15,152 nt of DNA from Temnopleurus reevesii (GCA_036244855.1 BQKZ01004095.1:27660-42811), one strand, 5' to 3'; counted from the first letter of the stretch, positions 1-8,049 are shown. Made by a program: numbers and translations. The notes: generated by a model not told the origin, from the sequence alone.

Positions 1-241
1 ATTGATGAGTTGATCATCAGAAACCAAACCCCTCCTAAACAAGCACCTGGAGGAGGGAAGATGGGGTCATCATCACCTGCCAACCCTCCTCTCCCTGCGA
101 AGGTGGAAGGTGATGGAGAGATGAGGAGAGAAGAGGAGGAGAAGGAAGGAAGAACGGAGGAGCAGGAAGTGAATCTTTGCGGAGCTGTTCATCTGTGGGA
201 TGTTAAGGTTCTCCTTAGAGAGTGGATCGCTTCGACAGATG
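1..241 (+). CDS. REV1: REV1 C-terminal domain, first exon in window (helix 1)
   Basis: The reading frame is open from base 1 to a splice donor, g|GTGAGT, at 242. Near the 3' end it encodes NLCGAVHLWDVKVLLREWIA, which matches the start of the REV1 C-terminal domain (the CGAV..DVK.LLREWI signature of the N-terminal hairpin and helix 1). Upstream lie a Pro/Gly-rich linker and a very acidic Glu-rich stretch (about bases 95-170), as expected for disordered linker before the domain. In family terms, REV1 is a Y-family dCMP transferase. Its C-terminal domain recruits the inserter polymerases eta, iota and kappa, and REV7 of polymerase zeta, at stalled forks in the nucleus. The exon ends in phase 1 (lone g) and joins exon 1497-1599 to make an Asp codon. 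The true 5' boundary is uncertain: the exon may begin outside the window or after an AG at 19-20. There is no credible initiator codon, because this is an internal exon. Confidence 0.9.
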
Positions 242-419
242 GTGAGTTATAATTTTATGTTTATGAAGATGAAGGGAATGAGAGAAGAGGAAGTGAGTTG
301 AGAGAGGAGTTGGAGAAGGAAAAAAAGATGTTGAGTAGGAGAAGAAAAAGAAGACGAATACATCTTAAGATGTAATAATCAATGAATGGATCTAAGGTAA
401 TGATGTTCAATAAATAACA

Positions 420-544
420 ATGATGAGGAAGAGGATGATGGAGCCAAGATGGAACGAGAGAGGAGCAGGAAGTGAATCTTTGAGGAGCTGTTCCTCTGTG
501 GGATGTTAAGGTCCTGCTTAGAGAATGGATTGCATCGACAGATG
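420..544 (+). pseudogene. Decayed tandem copy 2 of the REV1 helix-1 exon
   Basis: This is a near-identical copy of the first REV1 exon, offset by 303 bp. It keeps the purine-rich upstream part, the GAV.LWDVKVLLREWIASTD coding part and the splice donor at the same phase (g|GTAAGA at 545). The codon that is TGC (Cys, 178-180) in the intact exon is TGA here (481-483), so inclusion of this copy would truncate REV1 before its helix bundle. Homology continues past the donor into the intron, so the duplicated unit was larger than the exon. It could only act as a poison exon; the simplest reading is a dead duplicate inside intron 1. Confidence 0.82.
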
Positions 545-574
545 GTAAGATATAATTCAATGTTTGTGAAGATG

Positions 575-700
575 AGGAAGAAAAGGAAGGGGAAGAGAGG
601 TTGGAAGAATGGGAACATGGAAGGTGGGGATCGGAAGAGAAACTAGCAACTTTTCGTGGAGCTTTAAATTTGGGATGTCAAGATTCTCCAACTAAAAGTT
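575..700 (+). pseudogene. Older, strongly decayed copy 3 of the REV1 helix-1 exon
   Basis: A third, more divergent copy follows 174 bp after copy 2. It keeps the purine-rich leader (about 575-645) and then a segment aligned to the GGAGCT...GATGTTAAGGTTCTCC core (658 onward), with several substitutions and a frame change. No splice donor is visible at the expected place. The surviving similarity is short, so its limits are approximate. It shows that the exon was duplicated more than once. Confidence 0.6.
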
Positions 701-864
701 GTGTTCAATTGCAAATCAACGGCTTTAGCAATTGCTTATTGAAGTGTTCAATTTGGGATGAACACAATCTACAGAAAGATTGTCAGTACTTTTAAATCAG
801 AAAATTTCTGACAACAAAGATTTCGTACCCCATTATTTATTCAAGATTGGAAATATCAGTTTTA

Positions 865-986
865 GGGGGTGTTGTTAAAAATCAACTGTAACGCGCATTT
901 TTATACACGCATGCTATGCGCTTTTAACAAGACGCGCTCCGATCAACTGCAACTTGCGATCAATCGCAACTTTTCAGCAACGCCCC
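865..986. mobile_element. MITE, PIF/Harbinger-like, 122 bp
   Basis: The element is bounded by imperfect terminal inverted repeats: the left end starts GGGGGTGTTGTT and the right end read inward starts GGGGCGTTGCTG. A direct TTA lies immediately outside each end (862-864 and 987-989). A 3-bp TTA/TAA target duplication with G-rich inverted ends is the known signature of PIF/Harbinger elements. The interior is richer in CpG and GCGC motifs than the surrounding intron and contains further palindromic pieces (GCGATCAATCGC). It has no coding capacity, so it would depend on a transposase elsewhere. It lies within REV1 intron 1. Confidence 0.65.
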
Positions 987-1496
987 TTAAGTAATTCATC
1001 TCATCAATGTTATGGTTGATAAAGCTGCAATTAAATGATGAAACCTTAGCTGCTGTTTCATGAAGCTGTATGTAGATTTACAGATGAATTTAAGTATGAA
1101 TGGTGACCCTTTCTCAGGTGCTAAGTCATTGATTGAGTGCTTGAAAGGGTAATCTGTCCTGTATTATACTCATCCTAAGTTTTATGGAACAAAACCCTCG
1201 TTTCCTTGTAGTAGACGCCGTGGGCAGAACGGACAAAGGACTGGGACAAAGTAAATTACGCGATCCAAGCATTCACAATTGCTTCATGATCACAAAAGAA
1301 AGTCCCGGGTGAGACTCTTGTTCACCATTTTTGGCAGAATAAGAATGATGAACATTTTTTTGTGTGTCCATCTTTCTTTTGTAAATGCTTGAATTGCGAT
1401 TGTTAACTTTGTCCTCGATATTTGTTACTTCTTATCACTGTGAAACCGCATACAGTATGAGCATCATTCTCCTCCTTTCCTCTTACATACATGTAG
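987..1496 (+). other. Rest of REV1 intron 1
   Basis: No gene or recognisable repeat was seen between the MITE and the next REV1 exon. The stretch ends in a pyrimidine-rich tract (CTCCTCCTTTCC near 1470) and the acceptor AG at 1495-1496, as expected of a real intron 3' end. Intron 1 as a whole runs 242-1496. Confidence 0.7.
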
Positions 1497-1599
1497 ATCC
1501 TGTTGATGAGGATATCGGCTTCATTGTGCAATACTTGAGGGAACTCATCTTAGAGAAGAATCTGGAGATGGTCGATCTTGTCTTGAGAAGCCTCACAAG
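1497..1599 (+). CDS. REV1: REV1 C-terminal domain, middle exon (helices 2-3)
   Basis: The exon starts after AG (1495-1496) and ends before the donor GTAACC (1600). With the preceding exon it reads DPVDEDIGFIVQYLRELILE followed by KNLEMVDLVLRSLTR. This aligns with the DP..EDI....Y...LI..K.LE..DLV segment of metazoan REV1 C-terminal domains, helices 2 and 3. The junctions are phase 1 at the left (g|at = Asp) and phase 2 at the right (ag|a = Arg with the next exon). In the family, the helix 1-2 face binds RIR peptides of polymerases eta, iota and kappa, while the distal face contacts REV7. The in-frame AT-rich codons upstream of 1497 are intron and not part of the protein. Confidence 0.92.
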
Positions 1600-2049
1600 G
1601 TAACCAATATGATTATTATTATATAATGCAGAATTTGTTGTCAGAAAGTTTTTCCGTTCAGCAGATTTTAAAGGGATTTTTAAGATTTAATTTCATCCAT
1701 TTAAAGGTTTGCTATCTTTGGTACAAATAGATTTGATAATTTTTTTCCATTCAAAAGGTTACATTTTGATATTGTCTCTTTCTCATGTTGTATTGCTTGT
1801 TGCTAAAATATATTTAACCTGTATGATAACATGTTAAAAACATAAGATGAACCAAATAATTCTGAGAACTCATTCTATGGTTTGTGTGTGTAGGTCACAA
1901 ATGAAACAGCTTATCAAGAGTTTTGCTCTACTTCTACCAATAATGACTGCGGATATAGAGGCTCAACCGAGATCACAAGATCCTCGTTTCTGCAATAATA
2001 TGATATAAACCAGAAAATATTTAGTAAATATGATTTTCTCAATCTTCAG

Positions 2050-2164
2050 ATCGGTAAAGAGACATGGCTCAAGCGTATGGATAGATGCTGTCGATACAGT
2101 CATCGAGAGAATACAACACACCATGGGGCAGATCTACAACTCAAAGCTCAAGATTGTGTCATGA
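2050..2164 (+). CDS. REV1: REV1 terminal exon, copy A (helix 4 and C-terminus)
   Basis: The exon follows the acceptor CTTCAG (AG 2048-2049) and completes the Arg codon left by exon 1497-1599. It then encodes SVKRHGSSVWIDAVDTVIER, continues through IQHTMGQIYNSKLKIVS and ends at TGA (2162-2164). The pattern SVW..A.D.......Q...Y.S.LK(I/V) to the stop matches the extreme C-terminus of REV1 (helix 4 and short tail). With the two upstream exons it gives a domain of about 100 residues, the normal size. It has an almost identical downstream twin (2277-2391), so A and B are mutually exclusive last exons if both are used: A carries its own stop codon. Confidence 0.88.
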
Positions 2165-2276
2165 TGTCAGCTCCTCGGTGCTTTGAAACAGTTCTTGATA
2201 CCTACCTTATTTTTAGAAGTGTTGTACAATATGACAAAACTACTCAGTATGTGAATATAATTTTCTTGATTTTCAG

Positions 2277-2391
2277 ATCGGTAAAAAGACATGGCTCAAG
2301 CGTATGGATGGATGCTGTCGATACAGTCATCGAGAGAATACAACACACCATGGGACAGATCTACAACTCCAAGCTCAAGATTGTGTCATGA
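2277..2391 (+). CDS. REV1: REV1 terminal exon, copy B (intact tandem duplicate)
   Basis: This is a second full copy of the last exon, offset by 227 bp. It has its own acceptor (TTTTCAG, AG 2275-2276), the same phase and the same TGA stop (2389-2391). The protein is identical to copy A except Met instead of Ile after SVW; the other base changes are silent (AAG/AAA, GGG/GGA, TCA/TCC). The duplicated unit includes upstream intron and the first part of the 3' UTR. Either copy would finish a normal REV1 C-terminal domain when joined to exon 1497-1599. Its pyrimidine tract is slightly more T-rich than that of copy A and it lies nearer the likely poly(A) signal at 2580. Which copy is used cannot be told from sequence alone. 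Confidence 0.82.
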
Positions 2392-2579
2392 TGTCAGCTC
2401 CTTGTGGCTTTGAAACAGTCCTGGAATCGATCAGTAATGTACCTTTTAAGGGGGGATTTCATATAGAAATTGTTGTGTATGACTTAAACAAATACATCAT
2501 TTTCCATTCTTGTGACCATAGAGCAATGGCATAGGTCAATAAGATACTAAATTTATCAGGATTAATTATTTTTATCTGA

Positions 2580-2585
2580 AATAAA
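2580..2585 (+). promoter_or_regulatory. Probable REV1 poly(A) signal
   Basis: A canonical AATAAA lies 189 bp after the stop of terminal exon B, followed within 30 bp by a GT-rich stretch (GTTGTTGGGG). It would serve transcripts ending in either terminal exon. Confidence 0.5.
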
Positions 2586-2599
2586 TGGGAAAGTGAAAT

Positions 2600-3237
2600 G
2601 TTGTTGGGGAGACGGAAAAATGCTCCAGTTCAAAGCAAAAACGCTATACATATAGATTGATGATCATACATCTAGCTTCAGAAATTTATTATATAATATT
2701 ACATCTTGTTTCTTAGTTGGGTGTTGTAACTAAAAATACCAGACAAATCGAGAAATTTCACAACATGGTATCACTCAAAGTATCTCAAAGATTTTTTTAA
2801 ATGTTGTTCGTAGATCTACGCACGAGTCTACAAATGACAAGGGACCCTTTCACAGGTGTGATTCAGCGCCATGGGTTATATTTAATGGGAGGAAAAGGTC
2901 ACCAATTGTTCGTAGTAATCTATCATTTCTAGGTAATCTTCTTAACTTGTGGTCGAAGAAATTTGGGCTTAAAAGTTTTTCACAGCCAACAGATCAATCT
3001 AGGCTGTAACTTTTTGTTGGGAATTCTTTTTTATTGTGCCAAAGATGGATAAGTTTCGTCATGTTTTTGCACACTCGCAGGTCGTATGCTTGTTCAGTGA
3101 GCTGTAAAGCTCACTTTGGGGTTCATCACCCATCATACGCGCATAAAACGCAATTCTTTTCTCTCTCTTGATCTTGGTTGTTTATCACTCTTCCAACATA
3201 CCGAAACTTGTTACTCCTGCTCCCTACAGCTCCCAAA
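2600..3237. other. Intergenic spacer with one folded inverted-repeat cluster
   Basis: No coding signal or known repeat was seen. The only structured part is 3083-3139: an outer 6-bp stem (CGTATG/CATACG) encloses a perfect 8-bp hairpin (3096-3115, loop GTAA) and a small 3-bp hairpin with a 7-base loop (3119-3131). This is a possible three-way junction of unknown meaning. Confidence 0.5.
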
Positions 3238-3299
3238 CCCAACAGCTTGCCTGTCCAAAATTAAGAGGTGGAACATATAAAGCGGGTTTTTATTTCATC

Positions 3300-4345
3300 A
3301 GACATATCAAGGAAATATTACTGATACCACTCTTTGTGATGTTCATTTCTTCCACCATCCGCTTGATAACATCAAGTTGAAGCTAGTTCTAGCCTTAGTA
3401 AAGTGTGTGTGAAATCTAAATGTAGTTATCGATGGGTGTAATTGTCCGAACATGCCTGTCATTATGCAAAAGAAGAGTTTGAGCAGATTATCGTCTCGCA
3501 ACACATCCAGGAAATATTCTTTTGACGACTTTCTCTGATATTCCACCATCTGTTTGGTTGCATTCAGACGAACACCTGTCCTAGCCTTGGTAAAGTGTAT
3601 GTGAAATTTAAATGTAGTATTTGATGGGGGTAATTGTCCAGACATGTCGGTCAATATGAAAAAGGAGAGTCTTGCGCAGATTATCATTTTGTAACACATG
3701 CAGGAAATATTGTTTTGACGACTCTCTGTAATATTCCACCATCTGCTTGGTTGCATTGAGACGAACACCTGTCCTAGCCTTGGTAAAGTGTATGTGAAAT
3801 TTAAATGTAGTATTTGATGGGGATAATTGTCCAGACATGTCGGTCAATATGAAAAAGGAGAGTCTTGAGCAGATTATCATTTTGTAACACATCCAGGAAA
3901 TATTCTTGTGATGACTTGATGGATTCCACCATCCGCTTGGTTGCATTCAGACGAACACCTGTCCTAGCCTTGGTAAAGTGTATGTAAAATTTTCATGTAG
4001 GTATCGATGGATGTAATTATCCAGATATGTCGGTCAATATGAAAAAGGAGAGTCTTGAACAGATTATCATTTTGTAACACATCCAGGAAATATTCTTGTG
4101 ATGACTTGATGGATTCCACCATCCGCTTGGTTGCATTGAGACGAACACCAGTCCTAGCCTTAGCTAGTAAAGTGTATGTGAAATTTAAATGTAGTATTTG
4201 ATGGGGATAATTGTCCAGACATGTTGGTCAATATGAAAAAGGAGAGTCTTGAGCAGATTATCATTTTGTAACACATCTAGGAAACATTCTTTTGAGGACT
4301 TGTTGGATTCTACCATCTGCTTGATTCCATTCAGATGAATGCTGG
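3300..4345. repeat. ~191-bp tandem repeat, five units plus truncated ends
   Basis: The landmark CCACCATC(C/T)GCTTG recurs at 3352, 3543, 3736, 3926, 4116 and, in the variant form CTACCATC, at 4310, giving periods of 191, 193, 190, 190 and 194 bp. A partial unit precedes the first landmark. Conserved blocks include GTGAAATTTAAATGTAG, TTGTCCAGACATGT and AACACATCCAGGAAATATTC. On the - strand the units create short open frames with a repeated ~64-residue pattern, because a 192-bp unit keeps frame and has few stops. Frames shift between units and no start or domain is credible, so this is satellite-like DNA and not a gene. Confidence 0.88.
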
Positions 4346-4350
4346 TCCTG

Positions 4351-4467
4351 GGGCCTGTAACATAACCTTTGTCCAATTGATATCAAACGCTAGTCAATGG
4401 CAACTCTTATACAAAAGTTTGCAATTGATCGCAAAATTGATTGTATCTCTTTTAAGTCACGTGGCCC
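4351..4467. mobile_element. MITE-like inverted-repeat element (~117 bp)
   Basis: The left end GGGCCTGTAACATAA and the right end read inward, GGGCCACGTGACTTAA, form a gapped terminal inverted repeat extending about 25 bp. The interior contains a CAATTGATCGCAAAATTG near-palindrome. Possible flanking CTG duplications depend on the exact end chosen. It is non-coding and lies between the tandem array and the LINE tail. The family is uncertain; the CpG-containing GATCGCAA core resembles the MITE at 865-986. Confidence 0.5.
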
Positions 4468-4480
4468 TGGTCTCAGTAAA

Positions 4481-5200
4481 TTTATTTATTTATTTATTTA
4501 TTTATTCAAGTTTTCTTTAAAAGACAGGGTGGTCTCGTTCAAGCCGCATGGCCTGCTTTTCAAGAGAGCCCTGCCAAAACATAAAATACATAACATAACA
4601 CAGAAAAACATAATAGATAACATGAAAACAAATGAAAAGGATACATACAATTGCACACAAAGAATAATACAAACTTAAGAACATAGATTAATTTAAAGAA
4701 ATAAATAAATAGTTAAAACACTTAAGAAATAAATTATTAATAAATTATTGAATATCCCAAGATGAGCAAAACGGATGAATTTGGGTTTGGAGTGGCATAA
4801 GATTTGATTAAGGAGTCTGATATTGGTGAAGACGTTTTTTGAAAATACGGAGGGAAGGGGATGTTTGGATGTGTAAAGGCAGTGCATTGTTCAGTTTACT
4901 TGCGGTATATGAAAAAGATTGTTTTTTACTTTCAGTAAAGTCAATGCAACTTTTTGATGTAGTTATATATGGCAATATGAGGAAATCACTTTCTTTGACC
5001 AGTTTGTACGCTGAGTATGATTTGCTGTGAAGTGCTATGGACCAACAAACTATTGATTGGTACCATCTCATTTGTGTCGTGTTGGGTAAGATGAGGAAAC
5101 CACTTTTCATTGTTTTGTACACTGATTATGATTTGCTGTGAAGAGTTATGGCCCAATGAATTATTGATGGGTACGATCCAATTTGTTTCCTCCTAGGTAA
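4481..5200 (-). mobile_element. 5'-truncated LINE, 3' end only
   Basis: Read on the - strand, bases around 4930-4820 encode SFSYTASKLNNALPLHIQTS followed by PSLRIFKK. This matches the conserved C-terminal tail of many LINE reverse-transcriptase proteins (S..Y.A.KLWNSLP..IR...SL..FK). It is followed by a 3' UTR and ends in an (AAAT)n tail, seen as TTTA repeats at 4481-4505, typical of CR1/L2-type LINEs. No reverse-transcriptase core is present. The upstream part contains an internal tandem duplication of about 117 bp (around 4975-5090 and 5090-5205). It is a dead fragment, and the clade cannot be fixed from so little. Confidence 0.75.
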
Positions 5201-5694
5201 CTTTAAAGCTTCCAGCTACAAGAGTAGCTGCATCTGCATTGATATGAAACCGAAACCATACAAAACCTTTAGCATATAAAAAAAAACTAGTATTTTTTTT
5301 TACTATAAAGACTTTGAGGTTCAATCTTATCTCGCTTTCAGCCATTGTTTGTACTTTTGAATAGTGAAGTTCTACTCCTGAGCTGTGACAAAATAACTCT
5401 TGAATTTTGTTGTTACGCGCCTCTTTGCTGGACGCGGCCTAATATTGCGAGGTATCAAAAACCTCACTGACAACTTGTCAATGAGCTTGATGAAAAGGAT
5501 TTCCTTCCTCGCTGACTAAAATTCAATTCTGTGACAAATTATCGCAGGAAACCACTGACTAGCGAACAAGTTCTCCTGCGGGTTGGTTGTACGCTTCAAT
5601 ATTTGATTTGTGCCAAGGAAGCAAAATTTACCTTTGAAGAAACCTTCATATTCGCAGGTTCTTTGTTGAATTATAGACACTTCTCCGAATGGTC

Positions 5695-5695
5695 N
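5695..5695. other. Ambiguous base (N) at a contig-like junction
   Basis: This is the only N in the window, and it sits exactly between the end of direct-repeat copy 1 and the start of copy 2. It probably marks a scaffold join rather than a sequencing ambiguity. Confidence 0.85.
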
Positions 5696-5757
5696 CCCAA
5701 CAGCTTGCCTGTCCAAAATTAAGAGGTGGAACATATAAAGCGGGTTTTTATTTCATC

Positions 5758-6227
5758 AGACGTATCGAGGAAATATTACTGATACCACTCTTTGTGATGT
5801 TCATTTCTTCCACCATCCGCTTGATGACATCAAATTGATGCTAGTTATAGCCTTAGTAGAGTGTGTGTGAAATTTAAATGTAGTTATCGATGGGGATAAT
5901 TGTCCAGACATGTCGGTCAGTATGAAAAAGGAGAGTCTTGAGCAGATTATCATTTTGTAACACATGCAGGAAATATTGTTTTGACGACTCTCTGTGATAT
6001 TCCACCATGTGCTTGATTGCATTGCGACGAACACCAGTCCTAGCCTTGGTAAAGTGTATGTGAAATTTAAATGTAGTATTTGATGGGGATAATTGTCCAG
6101 ACATGTCGGTCAATATGAAAAAGGAGAGTCTTGAGCAGATCATCATTTTGTAACACATCCAGGAGATATACTTTTGATGACTTATTGGATTCTACCATCT
6201 GCTTGATTCCATTCAGATGAATGTTGG
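5758..6227. repeat. ~191-bp tandem repeat in copy 2, two units plus truncated ends
   Basis: This is the same repeat as at 3300-4345, with landmarks at 5810, 6002 and 6192. It has only two full units where the other copy has five, the kind of length difference expected between alleles of a tandem array. Confidence 0.85.
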
Positions 6228-6231
6228 TCCT

Positions 6232-6349
6232 GGGCCCTGTAACATAACCTTTGTACAATTGATATCAAACGCTAATCAATGGCAACTCTTATACAAAAGT
6301 TTGCAATTGATCGCAAAATTGATTGTATCTCTTTTAAGTTACGTGGCCC
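6232..6349. mobile_element. MITE-like inverted-repeat element, second copy
   Basis: This is the counterpart of 4351-4467 in the second large repeat. Its ends pair better (GGGCCCTGTAACATAA against GGGCCACGTAACTTAA, with TACAATT/TACAATC further in), which supports a genuine terminal inverted repeat. Confidence 0.5.
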
Positions 6350-6362
6350 TGGTCTCAGTAAA

Positions 6363-7075
6363 TTTATTTATTTATTTATTTATTCAAGTTTTCTTTAAAA
6401 GACAGGGTGGTCTCGTTCAAGCCGCATGGCCTGCTTTTCAAGAGAGCCCTGCCAAAACATAAAATACATAACATAACACAGAAAAACATAATAGATAACA
6501 TGAAAACAAATGAATAGGATACATACAATTGCACACAAAGGATAATACAAACTTAAGAACATAGATTAATTCAAAGAAATAAATAAATAGTTAAAACACT
6601 TAAAGAATAAATTATTAATAAATTATTAAATATCCCAAGATGAGCAAAACGGATGAATTTGGGTTTGGAGTGGCATAAGATTCGATTAAGGAGTCTGATA
6701 TTTGTGGAGAATTTTTTGAAAATACGGAGGGAAGGGGATGTTTGGATGTGTAAAGGCAGTGCATTGTTCAGTTTACTTGCGGTATATGAAAAAGATTGTT
6801 TTTTACTTTCAGTAAAGTCAATGCAACTTTTTGATGTAGTTATATATGGCAATATGAGGAAATCACTTTCTTTGACCAGTTTGTACGCTGATTATGATTT
6901 GCTGTGAAGAGCTATGGATCAACGAACTATTGATTGGTACCATCTCATTTGTGTCGTGTTGGGTAAGATGAGGAAACCACTTTTCATTGTTTTGTACACT
7001 GATTATGATTTGCTGTGAATGAATTATTGATGGGTACGATCCAATTTGTTTCCTCCTAGGTAACTTTAAAGCTTC
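6363..7075 (-). mobile_element. 5'-truncated LINE, 3' end only (second copy)
   Basis: This has the same content as 4481-5200: a C-terminal reverse-transcriptase tail motif on the - strand (about 6800-6700), a 3' UTR, and an (AAAT)n tail at 6363-6384 that is one unit shorter. Small differences include a short gap near 6705-6715 that changes the frame after FKK. Confidence 0.75.
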
Positions 7076-7557
7076 CAGCTACAAGAGTAGCTGCATCTGC
7101 ATTGATATGAAACCGAAACCATACAAAACCTTTAGCATATAAAAAAAAACTAGTATTTTTTTTTACTATAAAGACTTTGAGGTTCAATCTTATCTCGCTT
7201 TCAGCCATTGTTTGTACTTTTGAATAGTGAAGTTCTACTCCTGAGCTGTGACAAAATAACTCTTGAATTTTGTTGTTACGCGCCTCTTTGCTGGACGCGG
7301 CCTAATATTGCGAGGTATCAAAAACCTCACTGACAACTTGTCAATGAGCTTGATGAAAAGGATTTCCTTCCTCGCTGACTAAAATTCAATTCTGTGACAA
7401 ATTATCGCAGGAAACCACTGACTAGCGAACAAGTTCTCCTGCGGGTTGGTTGTACGCTTCAATATTTGATTTGTGCCAAGGAAGCAAAATTTACCTTTGA
7501 AGAAACCTTCATATTCGCAGGTTCTTTGTTGAATTATAGACACTTCTCCGAATGGTC

Positions 7558-7738
7558 CGCATACTTCAACGGTTACTCCATACCAAAAATACCTTATTTT
7601 GATTAAAATCGCAAAAATTAGATGAACATATAAACAAAAAAGGGTTGAGTGAAATCGGACAACGAATAAGAAAGTTACGAAGGATGTTTAAAAAAAAGAA
7701 TAATAATTCATATAGTTATATCAAGGAGATAGGAGAGT
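7558..7738. other. AT-rich spacer, no gene seen
   Basis: The sequence is unique relative to the rest of the window. The phrase GAAATCGGACAACGAATAAGAAAGTTACGA has the look of a dispersed marine-invertebrate repeat, but this is an impression and was not tested. Confidence 0.4.
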
Positions 7739-7868
7739 GAACTGGAGTCACAAGCGCTCGCCTCGCATTTACCATCCAAGCCGACTCGTAAGAACAGCGG
7801 GGGGTCGCTGGACGGTTTATGACCGGTGTGGGGGAATCATCGAGCTGGCCTCTGCCAATCTCATAATC

Positions 7869-7880
7869 TGCGCATGCGTA
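7869..7880. promoter_or_regulatory. NRF1-like palindromic promoter site
   Basis: TGCGCATGCGTA closely matches the NRF1 consensus TGCGCATGCGCA. It lies in a locally CpG- and GC-richer patch (about 7740-7880) within AT-rich DNA, 59 bp before an ATG in a good context (7939). In animals such sites mark the core promoters of widely expressed genes. No TATA box was seen. Promoter function is inferred from the motif and its position. Confidence 0.4.
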
Positions 7881-7938
7881 TAGTGTTAGTTATGCATCGA
7901 AGTAAATTTTAACGTTTTCTCCATCCATTCTCAAAAAA

Positions 7939-8049
7939 ATGGCAGCGAATTATGACTTTAATTTTGATGACATCGATTCGGGTGAGGAAGGTTCTAGGTG
8001 CTAGAAGAATTGGAGCTTGTACCCGGTAATTCTGAAATCTGCATTTATA
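7939..8049 (+). pseudogene. Possible first coding exon of an unknown gene, frame broken
   Basis: An ATG in a strong context (AAAAAAATGG) begins MAANYDFNFDDIDSGEEGSR and is stopped by TAG at 8002. One base out of phase, the frame continues as VLEELELVPGNSEICIYS up to a perfect donor GTAAGT at 8050. Together this looks like an acidic N-terminal first exon with a 1-bp frame error, downstream of the NRF1-like site. A donor GTGAGG at 7981, just inside the first frame, is an alternative exon end that avoids the frameshift. No downstream exon was found on this strand, and the next ORF lies on the other strand. The product is not recognised. Confidence 0.3.

Larger units (their letters stand above)
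3238..5694. repeat. Large direct repeat, copy 1 (2457 bp)
   Basis: The sequence from CCCAACAGCTTGCC (3238) to CGAATGGTC (5694) recurs at 5696-7557 in the same order and orientation. Internal contents are a ~191-bp tandem array, a MITE-like element, a LINE 3' end and about 500 bp of non-repetitive sequence that looks base-for-base identical between copies. Copy 1 is longer mainly because its tandem array has three more units. Copy 1 ends exactly at the N at 5695, which points to two overlapping contigs left unmerged. Confidence 0.9.
5696..7557. repeat. Large direct repeat, copy 2 (1862 bp)
   Basis: This is the second copy of the block at 3238-5694. It begins on the base after the N and ends at CGAATGGTC (7557), where sequence unique to the right flank begins. 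Differences from copy 1 are scattered substitutions, fewer tandem units and a ~14-bp deletion near 7018 (the GAGTTATGGCCCAA segment of copy 1 is absent). The divergence level looks allelic. Confidence 0.9.

Noticed and set aside
1894..2006. Possible extra REV1 exon after the AG at 1892-1893 (RSQMKQLIKSFALLLPIM...)
   Set aside because: The phase fits, but the product does not resemble REV1 helix 4, ends in a stop with no polyadenylation signal nearby, and direct joining of 1599 to 2050 gives a proper domain.
3083..3139. tRNA gene, including a Tyr-like CTGTAAA anticodon loop
   Set aside because: The hairpin stem pairs only with a loop of even length, the acceptor stem is 6 bp and no D-arm or box A/B was found.
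3083..3139. Hammerhead ribozyme on the - strand (GTGATGA near a three-way junction)
   Set aside because: The invariant CTGATGA and GAAA core elements are not present in the right places.
3343..4376. - strand ORFs of up to 141 codons in the ~191-bp repeats
   Set aside because: They repeat the same satellite unit in two different frames, end at random, and show no start context or family match.
5531..7606. + strand ORF (RRKPLTSEQVLLRVGCTLQY...) present in both large repeat copies
   Set aside because: It is short, has no strong start or homology signal, and is identical in both copies simply because the copies are identical there.
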